Position numbers and translations under genes: made by a program | Shown here: positions 40,812 to 49,373 of the stretch, piece by piece | How positions within the stretch are numbered: the stretch's first letter is position 1 | Layout: each line of letters begins with the position of its first letter | Origin: a virus | Reading direction: 5' to 3' (one strand) | DNA: 64,000 nt | IMG/VR virus record: IMGVR_UViG_3300035158_000293 | Location: 59,799 to 123,798 of that record | The notes under the pieces: model-generated | What the model was told of the DNA's origin: nothing | The model's database searches: none | The model's input: only the letters and a program-made list of their open reading frames with translations

Positions 40812-43691
40812 TTACTTGTCCTTTATGTTTGCTCTCAACTTTTCCCAATCCACAGTCATACCACCAATTCTCTGGACCTTGGGTGGCTTCTCAATATCGG
40901 CCCCTTTCGGGTCTACCACACGCCCTGAAGCCACGCGGAATTCATCCACATCCATCACCGGCGGGAGATTAGCGCGGACACGATCATCACGAATCGTATT
41001 CCAAAAAGAGCCACACACCGCGTCTGAAACGTCTTTTCGGCCTTTGCCTCCCTTGGAAGACTTCGCAGGGTGGTCAACCTTCCTACGCTGAAGATCGCGT
41101 TGCAGGTCGAGCATCTCCTCAATGAACGGGTCATAACTGTACATCGCTATTCTACGCTCATAGAGTGCGTTCTTCAAGCTCATATATGGTTCGTCCGACC
41201 TGTCCACAGACGTCAAACCCGCCTCCACCCGCTGTTTCCGTAGTATCTGTACAGAGTCCCTCGATTGAAAACCATCGAAGGTAACACGCATCACATTCAA
41301 ACCGATACGCCGCAGAAACAGGATAAAGCTACGGATTTTGGACAAGTCGATTTCTGAACCCGGTGGAGGCCATATTTGAAGCATGAAATCAATTATTACG
41401 AAGGGACTCTCCTTGACGAACGGCACACCGTCAGGTCCATTGCGTTTGTGCCGAACCATACCACTCAGGTGGGAAACAGCCAGCCCCGCACAATCACCTG
41501 TCAACGCCAAGTCAACGTGCATCAAACGGGGAGCCGTCGGATTTATCCGAGGAACCCATTCGCTGGCCTTGTTGCGACAAAACTTTCGAACGTCGAAGTA
41601 GTCCTCTATCCCAACATCGTCCCGCGTATCCAACGTGATTACATCCCGTGTAAAGGGATGCTTCAGGTTGCCGCTCACCGCCTCCGCAAGCGACGTTCGG
41701 TCGCTGATTAGAGGCGAGAGGTTGAATGTGGCAACACCAGCTATGTCCCGTAGCGCCTGATCGGTGTCTGCTTCGAAATCTTCACGAAACTCCCACGGTA
41801 TCTCCACCGTCATGGCATTTTCCCGCGACTGTTCCTCGTCCCTCAAAATACGACTTTGTGCATACCTGTCGCCAACCTCCACACGAAAACCGGGCCACGT
41901 AAACTTCTTGTTCTTAACTTCCCACAAGCGGTAGTCAGAGACATACGTGCGCTTGGACCCCTTTGTCCGCGCCAAATGCTCTTCAAGGAAACTCGTTTGC
42001 GCATTTCGTGAGGACATCAAGATCATTAGGCCCGGAACTGTACCGCCCGACCGAATAAAACGTGACTTCATTCGAGTGTGAGTTGCATTGTACAGGTCGT
42101 AAGCCTGCCCCGTGAACTTGCCTTGTTCTTTTGACTCCTTCACGCGCATGAAGTTTACCTCGTCCAAAACAAAACTGAACAAGTCCAAGCCGAGGGCGTG
42201 CAACTCCTGACTACCGGGGATCACCTGTATGCGTCTGTCGGTAAAGTCTATTTTAGAATCAATCTTGGTCGACCGCGGGAAATCATATTTGAAGTAGGGC
42301 GATACATCTATGAAGCCCCGCAGCTTGTAATATCCAGTATCGGCAACCTGCCGTTTCGTTATGGAATAAATGCCGAACACAATCAACGAATCTGTTAGTA
42401 GGTCATAGTAACCCGCAGGGTCGCGAAGGCAGGACATGCAGTAAATCTTATATGCGATAGCCGACATAGCCAACGTGGTGTTGTGGCTTATAAACCCGTC
42501 AGAGATGTATGATGGGTCGCCGTCCACCGTCAAATCATAGCAATGTGCCTGTGATGTTTCTTTACTTGACACAACGTCAATCAGGTAGTTTTCCAGCAAG
42601 TCGTCCGGCAACCCACCCCAAACAGGATCACTCGGCAAGTCTATTTCCGCTGTGCTATACGTCCAAGTGCTTGTTGCCCGATCTCGCGTCACCTCCATCG
42701 GGTATAGACGCTCTATGTAGTAGGACTGAAACCCTGTCTGTGGGTTGACCTTTGTCGGGGTAATCTCCACGTACCAACCAACCATTGTGGCAAGCGCGGA
42801 AACCTCACGAACGACCTCCAGACTCCCAAAACGCGCCCCATTCGTATAGTAACCGTTCAAAAACCTGACGATGGTGGAGCGTGTACCTAAAAGGACTTCG
42901 TCCGGGATAGGGCCATTCAAAACAACACCTTGCTGATACACGTAGTACCGCTCTGCGGAACCGAAGGCTGTGGCCTGCACTTGTAACAACGTATCACCTG
43001 TTTCAAGGTCTTCCAAAGCCTTCCATTCTATCTCCCTTGAAACTCGGTTATATACACGGATTCGGTGGTTTGGGCGGCCCTCTAGTACTTGACCGCGACG
43101 TGTATGAACCTTGATAGTAGCTGTGACCCCTTCGTCATGTGTGCTGGTTATGGGATGAAGTCCTGTTTCGGTTTGTACAAGTGTGCCTTCTTTACCATAC
43201 AAGTCCTTTATCCGACGCGGACCTTGCGCAGTATTTATGTACGTGTTTTCTTCAACACACTTCCCAATGCCAATGGCTCCTGTCATTATCCACTCAAAAA
43301 CCTCACTCCCCGGCTTGAAAACCTGCCTCAAATCTTCTCGCCAACGCTCGTGTAAACCAGAGAGAGCACGCCCAAGGTAGTAATCGTCGGTAACGAACTG
43401 GTCTATGGAAACTGGTTTGCGAACGTAATCCACTTCCCAAATTGTATCGTGAATAGCGTTTTGAGCTTCACCCTCCACAATGGCTTCCGCAAGCCATTGC
43501 ACTACGAGGTCGCGCTCGTGGTCGGACAAGTCATCAAACAAATCGCGTCGCTTGTGGAGGGCCTCCAAAGCGACGCGATCAAATAGCCGACCTTCTGACT
43601 CTCTTTTGACACTTTCTGGACGTTTCACAGCGTCAAAAACGGAGCGCTTGCCTACAGGCTTACGACGTATCCTTTTTTTCTTTTTTGCCAT
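40812..43691 (-). CDS. terL: Terminase large subunit with intein
   Basis: A 959-aa precursor; the exteins add to 699 aa. The ATPase Walker A GAIGIGK-TT is split by the intein between K144 and T405. Walker B FSFVLDEVNFM lies near residue 510; the nuclease domain shows LMHVDLALTGDCAGLAVSH near residue 730 and later FDGFQS and SDAVCGSFWN. ATG 43691 overlaps terS. Precursor without splicing cannot bind ATP, so splicing is required. Confidence 0.93.
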   Translation of the reverse strand: MAKKKKRIRRKPVGKRSVFDAVKRPESVKRESEGRLFDRVALEALHKRRDLFDDLSDHERDLVVQWLAEAIVEGEAQNAIHDTIWEVDYVRKPVSIDQFVTDDYYLGRALSGLHERWREDLRQVFKPGSEVFEWIMTGAIGIGKCVEENTYINTAQGPRRIKDLYGKEGTLVQTETGLHPITSTHDEGVTATIKVHTRRGQVLEGRPNHRIRVYNRVSREIEWKALEDLETGDTLLQVQATAFGSAERYYVYQQGVVLNGPIPDEVLLGTRSTIVRFLNGYYTNGARFGSLEVVREVSALATMVGWYVEITPTKVNPQTGFQSYYIERLYPMEVTRDRATSTWTYSTAEIDLPSDPVWGGLPDDLLENYLIDVVSSKETSQAHCYDLTVDGDPSYISDGFISHNTTLAMSAIAYKIYCMSCLRDPAGYYDLLTDSLIVFGIYSITKRQVADTGYYKLRGFIDVSPYFKYDFPRSTKIDSKIDFTDRRIQVIPGSQELHALGLDLFSFVLDEVNFMRVKESKEQGKFTGQAYDLYNATHTRMKSRFIRSGGTVPGLMILMSSRNAQTSFLEEHLARTKGSKRTYVSDYRLWEVKNKKFTWPGFRVEVGDRYAQSRILRDEEQSRENAMTVEIPWEFREDFEADTDQALRDIAGVATFNLSPLISDRTSLAEAVSGNLKHPFTRDVITLDTRDDVGIEDYFDVRKFCRNKASEWVPRINPTAPRLMHVDLALTGDCAGLAVSHLSGMVRHKRNGPDGVPFVKESPFVIIDFMLQIWPPPGSEIDLSKIRSFILFLRRIGLNVMRVTFDGFQSRDSVQILRKQRVEAGLTSVDRSDEPYMSLKNALYERRIAMYSYDPFIEEMLDLQRDLQRRKVDHPAKSSKGGKGRKDVSDAVCGSFWNTIRDDRVRANLPPVMDVDEFRVASGRVVDPKGADIEKPPKVQRIGGMTVDWEKLRANIKDK
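42480..43259 (-). other. Intein (260 aa) in terminase Walker A
   Basis: Residues 145-404 of the precursor. Starts CVEENTYI (Cys1), has ETGDTLLQVQ-type beta segments and GRPNHRIRV (block B-like), and ends GFISHN before Thr+1. Between are degenerate homing-endonuclease-like stretches (RFLNGYYTNGARFG, similar to the G-x-x-x-x-D-G part of LAGLIDADG). Excision is exact at GIGK/TTLA. The endonuclease looks decayed. It contains a palindrome copy at 42566. Confidence 0.9.
42566..42580. promoter_or_regulatory. Dispersed palindrome, exact, in the intein
   Basis: TTGACACAACGTCAA on plus. Read as IDVVSS. Confidence 0.85.
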
Positions 43692-44313
43692 CAGTATCGT
43701 CCAAACCTAAATTGCCTCTGTTCGCGATTAGTTTCTTGATGTCCTTATCTCGAAGCAACTCGTCAATGACATTGCGCACGCGCTCCCTCGAAGTGGCTCG
43801 CTCCTCTGCCGTAAGTTTACTCTGCCGCTCTTCGTTCTCCACCTCGATAATGTCACTACCCCCCGATTTTAACAGCACACTCACGTTCACGCCAGTATTT
43901 ATCCGATCCTTGCTGGTGGGGGCCAACCCAACGCGATCCAGAATATCCCTAGCGGCTGAGAACTGTGCTTTTGTAGGGGTTGGTCGTCGTATCCGAGGTC
44001 TCCCGGACTCGTCCAACGCTAATGAGCCATCTGAATTCCTTACGTATTCTGGCCCTTCCAGCGTGTGTTCAAGTATCTCTATGGCACGAGGAGAAAGACG
44101 TGAGAGCTTGCGCCGACTAATAAACTTGCTGGCAGCATCCAGTACTTCTTGGTTGTTGAACTCACGCTCCAAAAGGTGCAACATGCTGCGCACCTCTGGT
44201 CGTGCCAAGAACTCCTCAATGTCACTACTAGACAAGCCCCGCTCTATCAACCCTGCGGGGCCAAACTGGAAAGCCGCTTCCACCAACTTCTTATCCGTCG
44301 ACGACAGAGCCAT
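43660..44313 (-). CDS. terS: Terminase small subunit-like, 217 aa
   Basis: Directly upstream of terL (overlap 32 nt). N-terminal helix-turn-helix-like region (GPAGLIERGLSSSDIEEFL), central LSPRAIEILEHTLEG, C-terminal charged coiled coil. Position and size support DNA recognition for packaging; sequence evidence alone is weak. Confidence 0.6.
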   Translation of the reverse strand: MALSSTDKKLVEAAFQFGPAGLIERGLSSSDIEEFLARPEVRSMLHLLEREFNNQEVLDAASKFISRRKLSRLSPRAIEILEHTLEGPEYVRNSDGSLALDESGRPRIRRPTPTKAQFSAARDILDRVGLAPTSKDRINTGVNVSVLLKSGGSDIIEVENEERQSKLTAEERATSRERVRNVIDELLRDKDIKKLIANRGNLGLDDTDGKKEKKDTS

Positions 44314-44809
44314 CGTTCAACACCTTCTTCAACCCGGTAGATAGAATGAGTCGGACGTGCTTGCGCGGCTCTGCCTCCTCAAGCTCACCAGTTACAGGAT
44401 GCCGGTAGTTGGTACCCTTGCGGGCATACGGCTCCAACCTAGCAAGGTGTGGTATGGTTACAGGAACGCCCGCGATCAAAGCCTTGCGTATAAATTTTAC
44501 AAGGGTTTGAATGATCGCCTTTGCACCGCTTTGTTTAAGGGAAAACTCACGGCGCAATTCGTTTTCCATATCAGAGCCTACAACCCGGTCTGCGGTATCC
44601 CAATCTATATTGGGAATGGGCTTGTAAACCCTTGGTCGTCCGCGTTTCTTTTTTCCCTCATCCGGCGGAGGTTCTGCAATAAGCCGTTTAGCTGCGCGGG
44701 TGAAGTTTTTTGGAAGTCCTCTACTACGCAAACTGTCAGGGGATTCGCGATTGATTCTAACCTTACATCCAAAATTGGATTTGCCGCTTTTGCTTTCACG
44801 CCTAACCAT
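44291..44809 (-). CDS. IHF-like protein with AT-hook, 172 aa
   Basis: ATG 44809 seven bases after GAGGAGG. An AT-hook, KKKRGRPRVYKP, near residue 55 is followed by an HU/IHF fold: AIIQTLVKFIRKALIAGVPV, IPHLARLEPYARKG, RHPVTGELEEAEPRKHVRL. Overlaps the nuclease gene by 205 nt in another frame; both readings have support. Probably binds the packaging site or bends DNA. Confidence 0.75.
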   Translation of the reverse strand: MVRRESKSGKSNFGCKVRINRESPDSLRSRGLPKNFTRAAKRLIAEPPPDEGKKKRGRPRVYKPIPNIDWDTADRVVGSDMENELRREFSLKQSGAKAIIQTLVKFIRKALIAGVPVTIPHLARLEPYARKGTNYRHPVTGELEEAEPRKHVRLILSTGLKKVLNDGSVVDG

Positions 44810-45204
44810 CGGGCAACCTCCTCATAGACCATAACGTAGATCGGCTGTCTATTCCGTGTGAAAACCAACAAAGGGCACAAGTCAACCGATTCAGCTTGCT
44901 CCTCTGCCTGTTCCCACCACGCTAAAGGCCCCCACCTTTTCTGTGTGAACATACCGTCGAAGGTCCATCCCTCGCGATTTTTGGCCTCCACACAGAAAGG
45001 AAAAACAATTCCCGGCTTGTGCAAAACGTCTCCGGCACCCTCCCAATGGCCCGAAGACGGCATACTGTTTGTAGTACGACGGCGAAAAGGCAAATCGTAA
45101 ACACTCTTTTTCGACCAATCTGTATCAGGCACGAGCCATCCGCTAAACGCTCTGCAAACCGCGTTCTCGAATCTGTTTCCCTTACTCTGTCCGTTTACCG
45201 CCAC
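44605..45204 (-). CDS. PD-(D/E)XK nuclease, resolvase-like, 199 aa
   Basis: GTG 45204 behind GGAGGG. Core: GNRFENAVCRAFSGWL (helix with E), GDVLHKPG, then FCVEAKNREGW (E-x-K). This order fits Holliday-junction-resolvase or RecB-like PD-(D/E)XK folds. Head of the packaging operon behind promoter 45236. Resolution of branched DNA before packaging is an inference. Confidence 0.7.
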   Translation of the reverse strand: MAVNGQSKGNRFENAVCRAFSGWLVPDTDWSKKSVYDLPFRRRTTNSMPSSGHWEGAGDVLHKPGIVFPFCVEAKNREGWTFDGMFTQKRWGPLAWWEQAEEQAESVDLCPLLVFTRNRQPIYVMVYEEVARWLGVKAKAANPILDVRLESIANPLTVCVVEDFQKTSPAQLNGLLQNLRRMREKRNADDQGFTSPFPI

Positions 45205-45235
45205 AACACCCTCCACCTATCACATCACTACTACT

Positions 45236-45264
45236 ATTATACCACACTCTTACCCGTATTGCAC
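45236..45264 (-). promoter_or_regulatory. Extended -10 promoter of packaging operon
   Basis: Minus-strand perfect TATAAT (45236-45241) preceded by TGG; -35 GTGCAA (45259-45264) at 17 bp is weak. It would drive the nuclease, IHF-like, terS, terL, portal and head genes. Confidence 0.72.
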
Positions 45265-45277
45265 GCCGTTTTGCAAA

Positions 45278-47158
45278 TTAACTCTCTACGACGCTTGCAC
45301 TTGTACCATCATGTTGTACGATAAGTAACCTATCTGCAATTTCTTTTAAGCCTTCTGTATGAGTTATAAGCGTAACAGGTACGTCACGGGATACTTCAAA
45401 CAACAAATCCCCTATGGTTTCTACACCAGACTTGTCAAGACCGTCAAAAATTTCATCTGCAAAAAACTGTTTGATGGGTTTCAAATTACGAGAGGCGGCA
45501 ATGTCCCTAAAAGCCAAAAGCAAACTTAAATCCAATCGCTTTTTCTGTCCTTTGCTCGCTCCTGCATACGTATCAGTACACGAAGGGATAACGCCTTCCA
45601 CAACCATCTCTTCCTTCACTTTGTCGGACGACTTCAACTGCCGAACGGCTGACAATGAGACTTGAGCACCGGCCCCAAGTAGTCGATGCGCGTAAGCCGT
45701 TGCTCTGCTTGTTATCTCAGGTATCTGCGCCTCTATCAAAAAGGACTTCAAGCCTTTGTTACCGAACGCCTCGGCCAAAAACTCCAAGACGGAAACTTCA
45801 CCTTTGACACGCTCTATTACTGCCTCCGTCTCCCTTCTCTGTTGTTCCAGACTCTCTATTTCAGCTTCTTGTTTTTCTGTGGTTTCTTGACGGTGTGTCA
45901 CCCACTCCCGTAACAACTTGATGTGTTCAAGTAGTTTGTCAAGTTCAAGCTTCCACACCTCCACTTCACGAGTTTCTTCCTGTAACTCTCGCTCAAGGTC
46001 CGCCAAACGGTGGTTCTCCTCTTTTAGCGGTAAAACCAAGGCGTCTATCTGGTCCCTAAGCCATGTCTCATCCGCTTGCAAAAGGGCACTCTCCGTAGTC
46101 AACTGCGAGTACTCTGCTTGCAACGCACCAATAACGCTGTGTGCTCTGTTTTTTGAAAGAGTTTGCTGACACGTCGGACACTCCGCTCCCGCCAATTTTT
46201 CAAATTTGGCTATCCGCCGTTGGACTGCGGACATCTCCCCCTTAACCTCTGCAACGGCGGCCTCGTACTCTCTCAGTTCCTCGGTTAGTTTGCTTTTCCG
46301 ATCTTGGTAAATCCGTGCCGCACGCGCATAAGCTCGAGCCAATCTGCTATCCCTTTGTTTCTCCTCATTAAAGTCGGCCTCTACGCTCTCAAGGCGTTTT
46401 TGCCTGCGTTTGTATACTATCTGCACCAAGCGGTACTTCAACCGTGCTTGTTGAAGTGCCTCTTCTACGTTACCTCTATCCTGATCGGTTTGTTTTGCTT
46501 CTTCCAAGGCCCTCTTGCACCTGTCCAACGTGGCCCTCACACCCTCAAGCTTGGTTTCCTTCCGTGTCAACTCCGTTGTTTTGTGTTTCAACCGACGTTT
46601 GGCTATCTTCTCAGCCTCCCCGTAGACCTCAAGACCCAACAATGTTTCGAGAATTTGCTTCCGCCCCGAATCTGTTGTGGAGAAAAAGGACTTTACGTCC
46701 TCACGCGCACCAAATGCCACAGAGTTTGAAAAGGTCACGTAGTCCATGCCCAACAACTGCGTAATCGCAAGGTCTGTCTGTGGATTGGTCCCTCGACTGC
46801 AATCCTCACCATCAACTATCAGGTGTACATTGTTTTTGTGTTTTCTGTGCTTTCGATGCCGCGCCACCTTTATTACCCGCTCGCTCGTGTGCAACGTAAC
46901 TGACACACGGGCACCACCCTTCGATCCTAAACGCACCACTTCGTCTTTCGCGTAGCGTTCCCGAACACAACGACCAAAGAGCGCCCATGCGACGCCATCG
47001 ATCAGGAAAGATTTGCCTGCGCCGTTGCTATCACACCCTTTGCGCCCCTCCATACGGCCTTCTATCACCGTCAAACCGGGCCTTGAAAAATCCACGGTGA
47101 CATCCGCAAACGGACCAAAATTCTGGTAGTTGACTTCCCCGATTTGAAACACGTTCAA
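45278..47158 (-). CDS. sbcC: SbcC/Rad50-like ATPase (T4 gp46 type)
   Basis: A 626-aa SMC-type ATPase. N-terminal Walker A CDSNGAGKSFLIDG, zinc hook CPTCQ in the middle of two long coiled coils, signature GQKKRLDLSLLLAFRD and Walker B FADEIFDGLDKSG. With the neighbouring gp47-like nuclease it processes DNA ends for recombination-dependent replication. The stop is 4 nt inside the 3' side of the promoter gap. Slightly shorter coils than bacterial SbcC, as in T4 gp46. Confidence 0.94.
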   Translation of the reverse strand: MNVFQIGEVNYQNFGPFADVTVDFSRPGLTVIEGRMEGRKGCDSNGAGKSFLIDGVAWALFGRCVRERYAKDEVVRLGSKGGARVSVTLHTSERVIKVARHRKHRKHKNNVHLIVDGEDCSRGTNPQTDLAITQLLGMDYVTFSNSVAFGAREDVKSFFSTTDSGRKQILETLLGLEVYGEAEKIAKRRLKHKTTELTRKETKLEGVRATLDRCKRALEEAKQTDQDRGNVEEALQQARLKYRLVQIVYKRRQKRLESVEADFNEEKQRDSRLARAYARAARIYQDRKSKLTEELREYEAAVAEVKGEMSAVQRRIAKFEKLAGAECPTCQQTLSKNRAHSVIGALQAEYSQLTTESALLQADETWLRDQIDALVLPLKEENHRLADLERELQEETREVEVWKLELDKLLEHIKLLREWVTHRQETTEKQEAEIESLEQQRRETEAVIERVKGEVSVLEFLAEAFGNKGLKSFLIEAQIPEITSRATAYAHRLLGAGAQVSLSAVRQLKSSDKVKEEMVVEGVIPSCTDTYAGASKGQKKRLDLSLLLAFRDIAASRNLKPIKQFFADEIFDGLDKSGVETIGDLLFEVSRDVPVTLITHTEGLKEIADRLLIVQHDGTSASVVES

Positions 47159-48246
47159 CCCCTCGCTTCATCCAAGATTTGCAAACCGACCTTGACTATC
47201 TTCTCTGCTTTTTTCCCCACGATGCCTTTGAACGCGCAATACCGAGTCAGCACGTCGGTGTCGGGAGTGCTCACCTGTACGTCGATGCGAGGCTTCACCG
47301 CGTCTTTCATCTTTACCTTGGACGCCTCCACGTTCTTCGTGCGCTCCATGACCTTTGATACTACCAATTCAACATCATCCGCCTCGTCAAACGCCACACG
47401 GACATAATCGGACCCGCCAACGCCCGAGACATCATAATCGCTGTCTTTTATGAGGTGAAACCGCGGTGAAACGTCGTTCTCAACAAAACGCAGGCCCCAA
47501 TCGTCCGCCGCGTGGAAATGCAATAGCCCCGGAACCGTACCCGCCTCCCTGTAATCCAAATGCCACGGCGACCCCACGTAAACTACGTTCGAGGGCGCTT
47601 TAACACGGCCACCATCCCGAAGGTAATTATGGACTTCCCTCGGCAATTTAGACGTCGGCACAAATTGGTGTTTGTGGACATCTCCCAAAATAATCCAATC
47701 GAACTCTGCGGTGTGCAGATATTCCAATGGCACGCCCTTGTCCTTGTCGGGAAACAAACCCGCTACCAACAAGTGTGAACAGAGGATACAACTCTCCTCT
47801 TGTACTGCCTCTGCAACCTGCTTTTTGATCACTTCGGGATCATCATTCCACGGGACCAAGTAGAAATTTGGGTCCACACTCCACGGTTGTGGACTCTCCA
47901 CCACCTCCACAATACCGCGCAACGCCTGCAAACTGTTTTGTTTTGGATTGCGCAGGTACGAATCATGATTCCCAGCGAGTACGGTAATCGGCCTATCGTA
48001 CTCCGAAACCAAATCATCGAAAAGTCTACACACCGCGTCAATAAGAGACACCGGCAACTCTGTGCGGCTATCAAAAATATCCCCGAGAACCAAAAACGCA
48101 GACGCACCTCGCTTGACTTCCCGCTCAAATAATACACGGAACCCCTGCAACATGTCTGTCAAGCGCGTAGTTATCCCGTCGGATGTAACCGTCGAGTGCT
48201 TGTGCTGTTCTTGAAAATGCAAATCCGCAAAAATACCATACCCCAT
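47155..48246 (-). CDS. sbcD: SbcD/Mre11-like nuclease (T4 gp47 type)
   Basis: Metallophosphoesterase motifs in order: ADLHFQE, LVLGDIFDSR, VLAGNHDSY, CSHLLVAGLF, ILGDVHKHQF. ATG 48246; overlaps sbcC by 4 nt. 363 aa. Forms the nuclease dimer bound by the SbcC-like ATPase. Confidence 0.94.
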   Translation of the reverse strand: MGYGIFADLHFQEQHKHSTVTSDGITTRLTDMLQGFRVLFEREVKRGASAFLVLGDIFDSRTELPVSLIDAVCRLFDDLVSEYDRPITVLAGNHDSYLRNPKQNSLQALRGIVEVVESPQPWSVDPNFYLVPWNDDPEVIKKQVAEAVQEESCILCSHLLVAGLFPDKDKGVPLEYLHTAEFDWIILGDVHKHQFVPTSKLPREVHNYLRDGGRVKAPSNVVYVGSPWHLDYREAGTVPGLLHFHAADDWGLRFVENDVSPRFHLIKDSDYDVSGVGGSDYVRVAFDEADDVELVVSKVMERTKNVEASKVKMKDAVKPRIDVQVSTPDTDVLTRYCAFKGIVGKKAEKIVKVGLQILDEARG

Positions 48247-48254
48247 GATTCCAC

Positions 48255-49370
48255 CTATTCAGGCCAAACCGCCCCATACCATGCCAACCAAGGGCGAATG
48301 TAGTGGCCCCATTCTGTTTCAGTCAAAAGTTTCAAATCCACATATTGAGGCAAAGCATACTGGTAGAGGGAAGGAGCGAGCGTCGGCAACCAAACCGATA
48401 CACCCCCAGCCTGCGTGACTTCCTCTCCGGCAACTTTAGCCAAAACCACACGGTCCAACGCTGTACACAGGTTGCGCGTGTCCATATCCGCGAAGTCCTG
48501 CAAAGCGCGTGCGTAGTCTTTCAAGTCCACAAACTGATCGTCATCAAAACTCACGGCTTGGTGCCGCGCATACATGTGACGTTCGGGAGCCTCCGCAAAC
48601 GAAGCTGCTCCACGCACAGAGAACTCGCTGACGGCGTTTTTGAGGGCCTCGACGTGGTCGGTGTCGTATGCGACGTGCAAACCCCTTCTTCGCGCCTCTG
48701 GCGACCTGTGGTGCTTGTGCCAATGTTGTGCCTCCACCCGCGCAAATTCTTTCACAGGCACCGCGGGGTTACGCTTCAAATAACGCATCGTTGTGTAGTA
48801 ATCCCAACCACGCCTTACTTCAGACTCAGGACAAGCAAGAATAACCTCACAGAGAGATGCAAACTCGCACAAAACTTCCAAACCACCCATAAAACAAGCG
48901 TCGAAGCCTATGAAAGCAAAAACACCGTCGGGCACAGCCTCTACCAAGCTCGCGAGTGTCTTATCTGTCCCCATCCCAAACCATTGATTGCCATGACCCC
49001 ACAAAACGAGGCCGTAGCGATCTGCGGGAAACGTCTGAACACCCCACGCTATGTACGCGGACAAACTTGACACAACGTCATTCGATGGAACGGGTCTGTC
49101 CGTTATTCTGCCGGTTTCGTATTTCGCGCCCTCCTGCAAACAGTAAAGCATATTGAACCGCGCACTTGAGCCCACGCGCCCCATCTCCCCTAAATCTGCA
49201 TACAACAGGGTTTGTATATCCTCCTCAACCCCAGCGTAGAACATTATGGTCCACGTTTCCTCGCCGGGATACTTCACCGCGTCAGGATCGGGGGTCAAGG
49301 CGTCTCCAACATCTTGAAAGACTGAACAGCCGGTGAGCACTACCAACACCAAGAACAAAACTCGCCGCAT
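48255..49370 (-). CDS. Clostripain-family (C11) cysteine peptidase lipoprotein
   Basis: A 371-aa protein with lipobox LTGC (Cys15), so a lipid-anchored exported protein. Peptidase C11 features: WTIMFYAGVEED, YGLVLWGHGNQW (catalytic His126), IGFDACFMGG (catalytic Cys159). Clostripain and caspases share this clan CD fold. The gene is 4 nt upstream of the 5' nuclease gene's end and 8 nt from sbcD, in an otherwise replication operon. Possible roles: superinfection exclusion, attacking surface proteins, or regulating lysis. Such a gene is unusual in a phage. Confidence 0.88.
   Translation of the reverse strand: MRRVLFLVLVVLTGCSVFQDVGDALTPDPDAVKYPGEETWTIMFYAGVEEDIQTLLYADLGEMGRVGSSARFNMLYCLQEGAKYETGRITDRPVPSNDVVSSLSAYIAWGVQTFPADRYGLVLWGHGNQWFGMGTDKTLASLVEAVPDGVFAFIGFDACFMGGLEVLCEFASLCEVILACPESEVRRGWDYYTTMRYLKRNPAVPVKEFARVEAQHWHKHHRSPEARRRGLHVAYDTDHVEALKNAVSEFSVRGAASFAEAPERHMYARHQAVSFDDDQFVDLKDYARALQDFADMDTRNLCTALDRVVLAKVAGEEVTQAGGVSVWLPTLAPSLYQYALPQYVDLKLLTETEWGHYIRPWLAWYGAVWPE
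49067..49081. promoter_or_regulatory. Dispersed palindrome, one mismatch, in C11 peptidase gene
   Basis: TTGACACAACGTCAT on plus. Read as NDVVSS. Confidence 0.7.
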
Positions 49371-49373
49371 AGC

